DNA of 8,343 bases, taken from Sterolibacterium sp964500605 (GTDB lineage Bacteria > Pseudomonadota > Gammaproteobacteria > Burkholderiales > Rhodocyclaceae). The notes beneath the pieces were generated by a model, which saw nothing but the letters and a program-made list of their open reading frames with translations, ran no database searches and was not told where the DNA came from. Numbering within the stretch: position 1 is the first letter of the stretch; every line of letters begins with the position of its first letter. Below are positions 1 to 6,584 of the stretch, in pieces. The stretch spans positions 1-8,343 of the forward strand of contig CAZCOS010000078.1 of NCBI GenBank assembly GCA_964500605.1, written 5' to 3'. Position numbers and translations under genes: made by a program.

Positions 1-89
1 CGACGAAAACCCTGCGCCGCACCCGTAACGGAATGGTGCCCGCTGAATCGGCGGAATCGATCGAAGCTGAAATCGAAGCGGCCGCCTGA
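1..89 (+). CDS. 3' end of an unrecognised upstream gene (partial)
   Basis: An open frame enters from the left edge and ends at TGA 87-89, leaving about 28 codons. The visible tail is charged and alanine/glutamate-rich and ends in EIEAAA, typical of a disordered or helical C-terminus. No domain can be identified from so little. Its stop lies 35 bp before the next gene, on the same strand, so it is probably part of the same operon as the two oxidoreductases. The frame is inferred from composition and from the stop being followed by a ribosome binding site and start. Confidence 0.5.
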   Translation, partial: TKTLRRTRNGMVPAESAESIEAEIEAAA

Positions 90-115
90 GCGAATTCCCC
101 TCTCATCCAAATTCC

Positions 116-119
116 GGAG
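116..119 (+). promoter_or_regulatory. ribosome binding site for the first oxidoreductase
   Basis: GGAG lies five bases before the ATG at 125. This supports that start, which also places the FAD-binding strand directly at the N-terminus as expected for the family. Confidence 0.6.
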
Positions 120-124
120 CATTC

Positions 125-1846
125 ATGAAGAACTACGACGTCATCATCATCGGCGGCGGCATCAACGGCCTGACCACGGCCTGTTACCTGCAAAAATCCG
201 GCCTGTCGGTTGGCGTGTTCGAGGCGCGTGGCCAGTGCGGCGCGCACTGCGATACCATCGAACTGGGCCGTCCCGGCTTTTTGTTCAATACCCATGCCAC
301 CTGGCTGGTGCCGGCGATGAGCCCGCCCATGGCGGATCTGGAGCTGGAAAAATTCAATCTGGAGCTGTTGGGCACGGATGTGATTTTTGCCATGCCGCAT
401 ACGGATGGCACGAACACCGTGCAGGCACTCGACCCGGGCATCACCATGGCCAGCGTGGCGCGGCATTCAGAGAAGGATGCCGCGTTGCTCGGGCGCATCA
501 TGGAATTCGGTATGATGCACATGCAGGAGGCTCTGGAAATCAATGGCCAGATGCAGTATTCCCGCCCGACCATGGCTCTGGCTGAACGCATTGCCAAGCT
601 GAATGACGGCCTGTGCAAACATCTGGGCCTGCCCATCGACGGCGATGATGTCATGCGTATGACCGGCTTCGAGCTGCTCGAACTCGTCTATGAATCCGAG
701 AAAGTGCGCCTGGTGCCGGGGACGCTGGGCGAGTACACCGGCCAGTGGCCGCTCAACCGCCGTGTTGCGCCCACCGTGCTGGGCCTTTGCGGCATGAACC
801 CCATGGCCGTGCATACCGCCAAGGGCGGCTCGCATGCGCTGAATCATGCGCTGGTGCGCTGTTTCGTGAAGCATGGGGGAGATATCTGGACGACTTGCCC
901 GGTCTCGAAAATCCTCGTCGAAAATGGCCGCGCCGTCGGTATCAAACTCTCGGAAGATGCGCTGATGCCCGGCGAGGAAATCCGCGCCAAGAATATCGTC
1001 TCCAATCTCACCCTCACGCCGACCTTCACCAAGCTCTTGGGCGAAGAGGTCATCGGCCCGGACTGGATGCGGCGCATCAAGTATTTCAACTACGACGACC
1101 CGCAGCTTCTGGGCATGTATTACGCCATGAAAGATGCGCCGGTATTCAAATCCGCCGAATACGATCCGGCCATCCAGCGTTGCTGGGTCGGCTATTTCGG
1201 CCCGGATTCCATCGACGACGTGCGTAACGCCCAGGCACAGGTCATGTCCGGCATCATGCCCACGCACACCATGGGCGGCTGGTTCAATCCGACTCTGGCC
1301 GATCCTTCCCAGGCTCCTGATGGCTATCACGTCGTTTCCACCTGGATCACCGTGCCGCCCGCCCCGCGTCGCTGGGGTAACAAGACACTCAACGGCTGGG
1401 GCAGCTGGCGCGAAGGCTTCGGCGAAGCCCTGGCCGACACCATGGACGATCTTTACGAAAAAATGGCCCCCGGCTTCAAGGACCTCATCATCGAACGCCA
1501 CATCAATACGCCGATGGATCAGGAAAACTCCAATCCTTCGGCGGTGCGCGGCAACATGATCGGCGGCTCGGCCATCCCCGAACAGGCCGGAGAAAACCGC
1601 CCGCTGCCTGGCGTGTGTGTCAATGGCGCGTCACGCAGCTTCGTGCCCAATCTCTACCTTTCCAACTCCATCCACCCCTTTGGCGCGACGCATCTCGCTT
1701 CCGGCTACATTGCCGCCTGCGAAATTGCCGAAGACCTGGGCATTCGCAACCAGTCGTGGTGGATCAGCCAGCCCTTCGAATGGTTCATGGGCAATCTGGG
1801 CAACATCCCGGTGAATCAGGGTGTGGCGGACAAGTGGAAAGTTTGA
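125..1846 (+). CDS. FAD-dependent oxidoreductase, phytoene desaturase-like (first of pair)
   Basis: This is a 573-residue flavoprotein of the phytoene desaturase/amine oxidase superfamily. The N-terminus is a Rossmann strand with GGGINGL at residues 10-16 (GxGxxG spacing) and an acidic residue, Glu33, ending strand two (FEAR), which is expected to bind the FAD ribose. The C-terminal FAD-contact region carries SIHPFGATHLASGY near residues 515-528, the place where this superfamily closes over the flavin. There is no signal peptide and no evident membrane segment, so it is probably cytoplasmic or peripheral to the membrane. It is followed 30 bp later by a second gene of the same superfamily, suggesting one operon and perhaps a heteromeric enzyme. 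Members desaturate, isomerise or hydroxylate isoprenoid-type substrates. The paired limonene dehydrogenase CtmAB of Castellaniella is one precedent, but that assignment is inference and the substrate is unknown. Confidence 0.85.
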   Translation: MKNYDVIIIGGGINGLTTACYLQKSGLSVGVFEARGQCGAHCDTIELGRPGFLFNTHATWLVPAMSPPMADLELEKFNLELLGTDVIFAMPHTDGTNTVQALDPGITMASVARHSEKDAALLGRIMEFGMMHMQEALEINGQMQYSRPTMALAERIAKLNDGLCKHLGLPIDGDDVMRMTGFELLELVYESEKVRLVPGTLGEYTGQWPLNRRVAPTVLGLCGMNPMAVHTAKGGSHALNHALVRCFVKHGGDIWTTCPVSKILVENGRAVGIKLSEDALMPGEEIRAKNIVSNLTLTPTFTKLLGEEVIGPDWMRRIKYFNYDDPQLLGMYYAMKDAPVFKSAEYDPAIQRCWVGYFGPDSIDDVRNAQAQVMSGIMPTHTMGGWFNPTLADPSQAPDGYHVVSTWITVPPAPRRWGNKTLNGWGSWREGFGEALADTMDDLYEKMAPGFKDLIIERHINTPMDQENSNPSAVRGNMIGGSAIPEQAGENRPLPGVCVNGASRSFVPNLYLSNSIHPFGATHLASGYIAACEIAEDLGIRNQSWWISQPFEWFMGNLGNIPVNQGVADKWKV

Positions 1847-1865
1847 GGTCAAGGATAGAGACGAC

Positions 1866-1871
1866 AGGAAA
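1866..1871 (+). promoter_or_regulatory. ribosome binding site for the second oxidoreductase
   Basis: AGGAAA lies five bases before the ATG at 1877, within the 30-bp gap after the first oxidoreductase. With no room for a promoter and terminator between them, this supports co-transcription. Confidence 0.55.
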
Positions 1872-1876
1872 CCATC

Positions 1877-3412
1877 ATGAACGAAACCAAATTTGACGCA
1901 CTCATCATCGGCGGCGGCCCCAATGGCCTCCTGGCTGGCGCGTATCTGGCCAAGAAAGGCCACAAGGTCGCCCTGTTTGAGCGTCGCCACGAAACCGGCG
2001 GCGGGCTCAACACCGACGAATACTTCGGCTTCCGCTTCAATCTCCATGCGCTCTACCACCTCATGGCCGAGAAAATGCCCGCGTGGAAAGACCTCGATCT
2101 CGCCAATTTCGGTGTGCGCTATCTCTATCCGCACGTCGTCGCCGCCTTCCCCTTCAAGGATGGCAGCTCGCTGATCTTCACCCGCGATGTTGAAGAAACC
2201 GCCGCCTCCATCGCCCAATTCAGCCCGGAAGACGCCGCCGCCTATGTGGCCATGTGGGACGAATTCCAGCCCATGCTGGACGACTACCTCATTCCCATGA
2301 CCTACGAGCTGCCCAAACCCGCGCTCGACCAGCTTTCCGAATTCAACGAAACCGAAGTCGGCGCAAAGCTCGCAGAAATCTCCGAACTCAGCTGCATCGA
2401 AGTCATCGACCACTATGGCTTCAAGCACCCGCGTGTACGCATGGCCCTGCTCAGCTTCCCGGCAATCTGGGGCATCCACCTGGCCGACCCGCTGGGCTTC
2501 CTCTACCCGCTCTACCTGGGCCGCATGATGGACGCTGCCTTCGTCAAGGGTGGCTCACATCGCCTGTCTTCCGGCATCTATCGTGTCTTCGTGAAAAACG
2601 GCGGTACGGTGATCGACGAGAACGAAGTCACCCGCATCCTGGTGGACAACAACCGTGTCACCGGTGTCGAGCTCAAGGACGGACGCCAGTTCAAGGGCGA
2701 TGCCGTCGTCTCCACCCTCAACCCCGTACAAACCTTCAAGCAACTCCTGCCCAAGGACGACGTCCCCTTTGCATTGCACCAGGCCGTCGACAACTGGCGA
2801 TGGGAAGAGCGTTCCCTGTTCGGCCTGCATTTGGGCATCCACGGCGGCGTGACCTACACGGCGCAGGACCCGCGCGTGAATGAAGCCATGACCGTCTTCA
2901 TCGGCCTGGAAACCGAAGACGAACTGCTCGACCACCTCGACCGCGTGGACAGCAAAACCACCCAAGGCCCCGAGTGGCTGCACATCGCCCAACCCTCGCT
3001 GTTCGACAAAACCATGGCTCCGCCGGGGCACCACGTCGTCCGCGCCGAAGCCGTCGTCGCCTACGACCCCGAATGGCGCGCCCGCACCCCGGCCTTTGCC
3101 GAAGATTGCCTGGCCCTCATCCGCCAATACGCCAGCGTGGACAAAATCGTCCAGCAGCGCACCGTCTCTCCCATCGACATCGAAGAAAAGCTCACCACCA
3201 TGCACCGTGGCTCCTACAAGCATGGAGCTTACTCCACGCTGCAACTGGGTTACCTGCGCCCGAACGATCTATGCTCCTGCAGCGAAACCCCCATCGACGG
3301 CCTGTTCCTCGGCGGAGCCTCCATGTACCCCGGCGGCATGATCCTCGGCGGCCCGGGCTACATCGCCTCGCAAGTGGCCAACGACTACCTGGGCGAACCG
3401 GCGAAGGAGTAA
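1877..3412 (+). CDS. FAD-dependent oxidoreductase, phytoene desaturase-like (second of pair)
   Basis: This is a 511-residue flavoprotein of the same superfamily as its upstream neighbour but clearly divergent from it. The N-terminal dinucleotide fold has GGGPNGL at residues 12-18 and Glu35 at the end of strand two. ERRHETGGG (35-43) follows, matching the Glu-rich/GG motif of phytoene desaturase and amine oxidase relatives. The C-terminal flavin-closing segment is glycine-rich (GLFLGGASMYPGG, then GGPGYIAS) near the last 35 residues, the classical carotenoid-desaturase-like ending. It lacks a signal peptide. The 30-bp gap and matching orientation indicate an operon and probably a shared pathway with the first enzyme. 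Two similar but unequal subunits are compatible with a heterodimer such as the CtmA/CtmB type; independent sequential steps are equally possible. The family call is secure and the substrate is not. Confidence 0.87.
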   Translation: MNETKFDALIIGGGPNGLLAGAYLAKKGHKVALFERRHETGGGLNTDEYFGFRFNLHALYHLMAEKMPAWKDLDLANFGVRYLYPHVVAAFPFKDGSSLIFTRDVEETAASIAQFSPEDAAAYVAMWDEFQPMLDDYLIPMTYELPKPALDQLSEFNETEVGAKLAEISELSCIEVIDHYGFKHPRVRMALLSFPAIWGIHLADPLGFLYPLYLGRMMDAAFVKGGSHRLSSGIYRVFVKNGGTVIDENEVTRILVDNNRVTGVELKDGRQFKGDAVVSTLNPVQTFKQLLPKDDVPFALHQAVDNWRWEERSLFGLHLGIHGGVTYTAQDPRVNEAMTVFIGLETEDELLDHLDRVDSKTTQGPEWLHIAQPSLFDKTMAPPGHHVVRAEAVVAYDPEWRARTPAFAEDCLALIRQYASVDKIVQQRTVSPIDIEEKLTTMHRGSYKHGAYSTLQLGYLRPNDLCSCSETPIDGLFLGGASMYPGGMILGGPGYIASQVANDYLGEPAKE

Positions 3413-3450
3413 ATCAGGCAGGAAAGAACAAGGAGGAGGAGAAAGGCAAC

Positions 3451-3480
3451 AGGGCCGCCGGGCGAAAGTTCGGCGGCCCT
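3451..3480 (+). terminator. hairpin after the oxidoreductase pair, possible terminator
   Basis: A perfect 10-bp stem (AGGGCCGCCG / CGGCGGCCCT) encloses a 10-base loop, 38 bases after the stop of the second oxidoreductase. It is very stable, but no T-run follows. It may act as a Rho-dependent pause site or a 3' end-protecting structure rather than a classical intrinsic terminator. It marks the boundary between the metabolic operon and the repeat-rich region. Confidence 0.55.
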
Positions 3481-3539
3481 GACTGCTATCGAAGGGCGGG
3501 TGTGGCGAAAATGGGCGAATGGCAAACAAGGAGCAATCG

Positions 3540-3614
3540 ATGAAAACTTGTGTCAAACATGATGACTGGTTGATGGCTCAACTCGTGCGAATAATTGCGA
3601 ATAATTGGGGTTAG
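3540..3614 (+). CDS. 24-codon open frame cut off by the repeat; possible gene remnant
   Basis: ATG at 3540 is preceded at a six-base distance by a strong AAGGAG (3528-3533). The frame codes for MKTCVKHDDWLMAQLVRI and continues a few residues until a TAG that lies inside the repeat beginning near 3605. A good ribosome binding site with a frame ending just inside a repeat suggests the 5' end of a gene truncated by arrival of the repeat. It could equally be a chance small frame. No family is recognisable. Confidence 0.25.
   Translation: MKTCVKHDDWLMAQLVRIIANNWG
3586..3605. repeat. 10-bp tandem direct repeat at the edge of repeat copy 1
   Basis: TGCGAATAAT occurs twice in a row directly before the TGGGG that opens repeat copy 1. 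Its position at the very edge of a mobile-type repeat raises the possibility of a junction scar. The other repeat copies have no matching duplication. Confidence 0.5.
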
Positions 3615-3787
3615 GTTTTGCAATCATGCATTTTGAGGAAGAAGCGATTGAACGACTACCCAATAAACTACGATTGGACTTGAATGCAAGACCTCGTTCC
3701 GCTGTTTCGCTGTTCCATTCGCCCAGATTTTTACAAACTACGGGTTCAGGATCAGGTGTGCAGTGCTGCGTACTCCCGTGCAGTGGG
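3605..3787. repeat. 183-bp interspersed repeat, copy 1
   Basis: This is one of three copies in the window. It begins TTGGGGTTAGG, differing by three bases from the TTGGGGTCAAG of the other copies, and ends at CGTGCAGTGGG. The first roughly 90 bp look like a REPIN: a left end related to GGGGTCAAGTCTTGCA and an inverted right end TGCAAGACCT (3685-3694). The remainder includes, on the minus strand, the last codons of the DUF2442-HTH reading frame (REYAALHT, stop at 3752-3754). From 3621 onward it is identical to copy 2. Confidence 0.85.
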
Positions 3788-3977
3788 TAGGGTTCGAGGG
3801 ATCGAGCGGGGCTCGGGCTTGACTGCCTCCCAACCCAGGCACGCCAACCAGGTTTGACGCGGAATTAATTTGTGGGCGGTACGGTAATAGCTGACCATGC
3901 GCCGGCTAATGCCTAGTGCCTCTGCTGCGCTCGACAAGGACAGGCTGTTGCGAATCATCCAGTCGTTGAACATCTCG
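3621..3977. repeat. 357-bp perfect direct repeat, left member
   Basis: These bases are identical to 7247-7603 by direct reading, at a constant offset of 3626. The identity covers most of the 183-bp repeat plus the 3' end of the DUF2442-HTH gene. It stops at CATCTCG, where this copy switches to the RAYT upstream sequence while the right copy continues into the intact gene. Perfect identity implies recent duplication or gene conversion. Confidence 0.93.
3752..3977 (-). pseudogene. truncated DUF2442-HTH gene (3' fragment)
   Basis: The minus-strand frame encodes the C-terminal 73 residues of the intact protein at 7378-7872 with no difference. It starts internally at Met (3973, MFNDWMIRNSL) and keeps the whole helix-turn-helix (SSAAEALGISRRMVSYY) and tail. 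The DUF2442 domain and the upstream DUF4160 partner are missing; the break is at 3977/3978, against RAYT flanking sequence. If expressed from the internal Met it would be a stand-alone DNA-binding domain, but no convincing ribosome binding site precedes it. It is best regarded as a remnant of a deleted toxin-antitoxin-like operon. Confidence 0.8.
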
Positions 3978-4027
3978 CATGTGTGGTTGGGGTCAGGTCT
4001 TGCAATCCTGCATTGATTTCTCTACCA
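3978..4027. repeat. 50-bp RAYT leader unit (single copy)
   Basis: The unit runs from CATGTGTGG through GGGGTCAGGTCTTGCA to TTTCTCTACCA. The same 50 bp appear twice in tandem before the second RAYT copy (8159-8258). It contains the left terminal repeat of the RAYT element. Confidence 0.85.
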
Positions 4028-4922
4028 TGAGCACTCATCATTCTTTTGGGGAGGTGGGCTATGGCGCGACCTCTTAGACTGGAGCTTTCTGGCGGTCTTT
4101 ATCATGTCACCTCGCGCGGCGATGGCCGTGAGGATATTTATCTGCGTGACGAAGACAGGGAAAGCTGGCTCGAAATTCTTGGGCAGGTTTGCGAACGGTT
4201 CAACTGGGTCTGCCACGCCTGGTGTCAGATGAGCAATCACTATCACCTGCTGATTGAAACCCCTCAAGCCAATCTGTCGCAAGGAATTCGGCAATTAAAC
4301 GGGGTTTATACGCAGCGATTCAATCGTGCTCATGAACGTTGCGGCCATGTATTTCAAGGACGCTACAAGGCCATCCTTGTCGAACGCGACAGCTACCTGC
4401 TGGAACTGGCGCGCTACGTCGTGCTCAATCCCCTGCGCGCAAAAATGATCGAACGTCTGGAAGACTGGCCGTGGAGCAGTTATCCGGCAACCTGTGGTCA
4501 AGCCCCCTTGCCGTCGTGGCTGCAAACGGACTGGATCCTGGCGCAATTCGGCGAATCCCGCACCAGTGCTATCGCGAAATACGTCGCCTTCGTCCACGAA
4601 GGTGCGCGCCTGCCCGGCGTGTGGACAAATCTGCAAGGGCAGGTTTTTCTGGGGTCGGAAGATTTTGTTACCCAGATGCAAACACGCATTATCGAAAGCC
4701 CGACAATCCAGGAAATCCCACGCGCACAGTGGCGCGCCATGGCTCCCTCGCTCACAGAGCTGGCCGAACAATACCCCCGCGACGAAGCCATGGCACAGGC
4801 CTATCGCTCCGGCCAGCACACGATGTTAGAAATCGCAAAGCATTTCGGTGTGCATTACGCAACGGTCAGCCGTGCAGTGAAGCGGTTTGAGGGTGGGATG
4901 TTGCTGTGCAAGACCTGACCCC
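3989..4922 (+). mobile_element. RAYT element bounded by 16-bp inverted repeats
   Basis: GGGGTCAGGTCTTGCA (3989-4004) is repeated perfectly in inverted orientation as TGCAAGACCTGACCCC (4907-4922), with one transposase gene between, giving a 934-bp unit. REP-associated tyrosine transposases are typically flanked by inverted REP-like sequences, which fits. No target-site duplication is seen, as expected for Y1 enzymes. The right repeat overlaps both the transposase stop codon and the nhaA start codon. Confidence 0.75.
4061..4918 (+). CDS. REP-associated tyrosine transposase (RAYT, Y1_Tnp family)
   Basis: This is a 285-residue single-strand DNA transposase/nuclease of the IS200-like Y1 family, domesticated RAYT branch. 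The N-terminus MARPLRLELSGGLYHVTSRG is typical. The metal-binding HUH motif is His60-Tyr-His62 in MSNHYHLL, and the likely catalytic tyrosine is Tyr83 in GVYTQRFN, followed by the family signature GHVFQGRYKA. A C-terminal helix-turn-helix (about residues 255-278, LEIAKHFGVHYATVSRAVKRF) probably helps recognise DNA. ATG 4061 is chosen because GGGAGG lies just upstream; an in-frame TTG at 4046 would add five residues. The last codons (CKT, stop) are written by the right terminal repeat. All catalytic residues are present, so it appears intact. RAYTs act on REP/REPIN sequences such as the repeats around it; mobility here is inferred. Confidence 0.92.
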   Translation: MARPLRLELSGGLYHVTSRGDGREDIYLRDEDRESWLEILGQVCERFNWVCHAWCQMSNHYHLLIETPQANLSQGIRQLNGVYTQRFNRAHERCGHVFQGRYKAILVERDSYLLELARYVVLNPLRAKMIERLEDWPWSSYPATCGQAPLPSWLQTDWILAQFGESRTSAIAKYVAFVHEGARLPGVWTNLQGQVFLGSEDFVTQMQTRIIESPTIQEIPRAQWRAMAPSLTELAEQYPRDEAMAQAYRSGQHTMLEIAKHFGVHYATVSRAVKRFEGGMLLCKT

Positions 4923-6084
4923 GCTTCCGGCTCTTTCGATCACCAAAAGTTTTTCCGAATTCTTCGATTCGGAGAAGGCCAGTGCCATCGTTCTCATGAC
5001 CTGCACGGTGCTCTGTCTGTTCATCGCCAATTCGGCGTTCGGTTTGGCCTATCAACAGTACTGGCAGATCTATGTTGCCGGGCTAAGCTTGGAGCACTGG
5101 GTCAATGATGCTCTGATGACAATCTTTTTCTTGCTGATTGGCCTCGAACTCGAGCGCGAGCTGTATGTAGGTGAACTGTCCAGTTTGAAGAGTGCCCTGC
5201 TGCCAATCTTTGCCGCCCTCGGGGGAATCATCGTTCCGGCAGGCATTTATTTCGCGTTGAACAACGGCACCCCGACTCAAGCCGGTACAGGTATTCCTAT
5301 GGCGACGGATATTGCCTTTGCCTTGGGTGCCCTGTCGCTGTTGGGGAGTCGGGTTCCCGCATCGTTGAAGGTTTTTTTGACCGCCACGGCGGTGATGGAT
5401 GACCTCGGAGCCATCATTGTGATCGCCTTGTTTTATTCGACGCAATTTTCGGCGACGTATTTGCTCGCCGCACTGGGCGTGTTTGTCGTACTGGTGGTGT
5501 TCAATCGTGTCTTCCGGGTCATGATCCTGATGCCTTATCTTCTTGGCGGTGCCCTGATGTGGTTTCTGATGATGAAGTCCGGCGTGCATGCCACCATAGC
5601 CGGCGTGTTGCTGGCCTTTGCGATTCCGTTTTCGAGCAAGGTCGAGGATGAGCAATCCCCCTCGCATCGCCTGGAGCATTTTCTGCACAAACCGGTGGCT
5701 TTCGTAATTCTGCCCTTGTTTGCACTGGCCAACACGGCCGTAGTGTTTGCGCCGCAATGGCAGGAAAGTCTTGCTAGCACGAATAGCCTCGGCATCATCG
5801 GCGGTTTGGTGCTGGGCAAGCCAGTGGGCATTGTGCTGTTGAGCTTTCTTGCTGTCACCGTTGGTTTGTGTCGCTTACCAGCCGACCTGAACTGGAGTCA
5901 CATCACGGGCGTTGGGATGCTTGGCGGCATTGGTTTCACGATGTCGATTTTCATTACCAACCTAGCGTTCGCCGGGCAAATGGAGATTATCAACACCTCA
6001 AAAATGGCGATCTTGATGGCTTCGCTTTGTGCGGGAGGGGTTGGGCTCCTTTGGTTGATAACGGCTCGCTCAAACAATAGCTGA
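4906..6084 (+). CDS. nhaA: Na+/H+ antiporter NhaA
   Basis: This is a 392-residue inner-membrane antiporter that exports Na+ (or Li+) in exchange for protons, supporting sodium tolerance and alkaline pH homeostasis. Family hallmarks are present: FFLLIGLELERELYVGEL in the N-terminal half, ATDIAFALG with Asp135, and AVMDDLGAI with the transport pair Asp165-Asp166. These are shifted by two from E. coli Asp133/Asp163/Asp164, so the protein is full length. Many hydrophobic segments fit the 12-helix fold. The only plausible start is GTG 4906, with a GGTGGGA-like sequence shortly upstream; no ATG, GTG or TTG occurs in frame until well inside the first helix. This start lies in the RAYT terminal repeat and overlaps the transposase frame by 13 bases, so residues MQDLTP are supplied by the mobile element. 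Expression may depend on transcription through the transposase gene. Confidence 0.95.
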   Translation: MQDLTPLPALSITKSFSEFFDSEKASAIVLMTCTVLCLFIANSAFGLAYQQYWQIYVAGLSLEHWVNDALMTIFFLLIGLELERELYVGELSSLKSALLPIFAALGGIIVPAGIYFALNNGTPTQAGTGIPMATDIAFALGALSLLGSRVPASLKVFLTATAVMDDLGAIIVIALFYSTQFSATYLLAALGVFVVLVVFNRVFRVMILMPYLLGGALMWFLMMKSGVHATIAGVLLAFAIPFSSKVEDEQSPSHRLEHFLHKPVAFVILPLFALANTAVVFAPQWQESLASTNSLGIIGGLVLGKPVGIVLLSFLAVTVGLCRLPADLNWSHITGVGMLGGIGFTMSIFITNLAFAGQMEIINTSKMAILMASLCAGGVGLLWLITARSNNS

Positions 6085-6228
6085 AGAGGCCTTGACCTGC
6101 CCGGTGCTTTTCGAACCAGGCGAAACCGGAGAGGATGGCATCCTTCGAAGAAGGAGGCCATGAGAAAGAAGAACGCAGAGTTGGGGTCACCCATTAGCCT
6201 GCCGTGTCAATAGGGTCGAACAAAACAC

Positions 6229-6256
6229 TGCGCCGTAAGGCGCACCCATTTTTGTT
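6229..6256 (+). terminator. intrinsic terminator downstream of nhaA
   Basis: TGCGCC GTAA GGCGCA forms a perfect 6-bp stem with a GTAA tetraloop (6229-6244). It is followed after a CCCA by a T-rich run (TTTTTGTTT). It is placed about 145 bp after the nhaA stop on the same strand, so it probably ends the RAYT-nhaA transcript. Confidence 0.65.
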
Positions 6257-6311
6257 TCTTCCTTGCCCTTGCCCCCCGCGTAGCGGCACACTTGGTTCTC
6301 GATGTATCGGT

Positions 6312-6326
6312 TGCGCCCACGGCGCA
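6312..6326. repeat. second TGCGCC/GGCGCA hairpin
   Basis: TGCGCC CAC GGCGCA repeats the stem of the nhaA terminator 83 bases further on, with a three-base loop and no T-run. It may be a decayed copy or a coincidental GC-rich palindrome. Confidence 0.4.
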
Positions 6327-6353
6327 CCAGTCACCCATCAGGATCAAAACAAA

Positions 6354-6552
6354 TTGGGGTCAAGTCTTGCAACCCTGCATTTTGAGGAAGAAGCGATTGA
6401 ACGACTACCCAACAAACTACGATTGTGCTTGAATGCAAGACCTCGTTCCGCTGCTCGCTGTTCCTGCTGTTTCGCTGTTCCATTCGCCCAGTCTTTTACA
6501 AACTACGGGTTCAGGATCAGGTGTGCAGTGCTGCGTATTCCCGTGCAGTGGG
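6354..6552. repeat. 199-bp interspersed repeat, copy 3 (diverged)
   Basis: This is the same repeat as at 3605 and 7231, starting TTGGGGTCAAGTCTTGCAA and ending CGTGCAGTGGG. It carries about eight substitutions and a 16-bp insertion within the CGCTGTTTCGCTGTT stretch. On the minus strand it still encodes REYAALHT plus stop, the final residues of the DUF2442-HTH protein, although the rest of that gene is absent. It lies immediately 3' of the higA gene. Confidence 0.85.
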
Positions 6553-6584
6553 GGCAATCCAGCAAACACCAACAGTCCCAATGG

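Larger units (their letters stand above)
6085..6353. other. gap between nhaA and repeat copy 3
   Basis: No convincing gene is seen. The stretch holds a small hairpin (TCCTTC GAA GAAGGA, about 6140-6154), a lone GGGGTCA (6183-6189) resembling the RAYT repeat core but followed by CCCATT, a terminator, and a second GC-rich hairpin. It looks like eroded repeat DNA. Confidence 0.5.

Noticed and set aside
467..1501. Long minus-strand frame opposite the first oxidoreductase
   Set aside because: Composition artefact of a GC-rich coding strand; no family features, and the plus-strand gene has clear FAD motifs at both ends.
1631..3244. Minus-strand frames opposite the second oxidoreductase
   Set aside because: Glycine/valine-rich mirror translations without recognisable motifs or plausible starts; the plus-strand gene explains the coding signal.
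3605..3790. Plus-strand small frame present in all three repeat copies (MHFEEEAIERLPNKLRL...)
   Set aside because: It is kept because the DNA repeat is kept. Copies 1 and 2 are identical, so they give no evidence of selection; the 16-bp insertion in copy 3 shifts the frame, and no ribosome binding site is evident.
4295..4819. Minus-strand frame opposite the transposase
   Set aside because: Shadow of the transposase gene; no domain signature.
3989..4922. Classical DDE insertion sequence with terminal inverted repeats
   Set aside because: The enzyme has HUH and tyrosine motifs, not a DDE triad, and no target-site duplication is seen; the inverted ends are better read as RAYT-flanking REP sequences.
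5083..5757. Minus-strand frame opposite nhaA
   Set aside because: Arg/Gln/His-rich translation typical of the complement of membrane-protein codons; nhaA is unambiguous.
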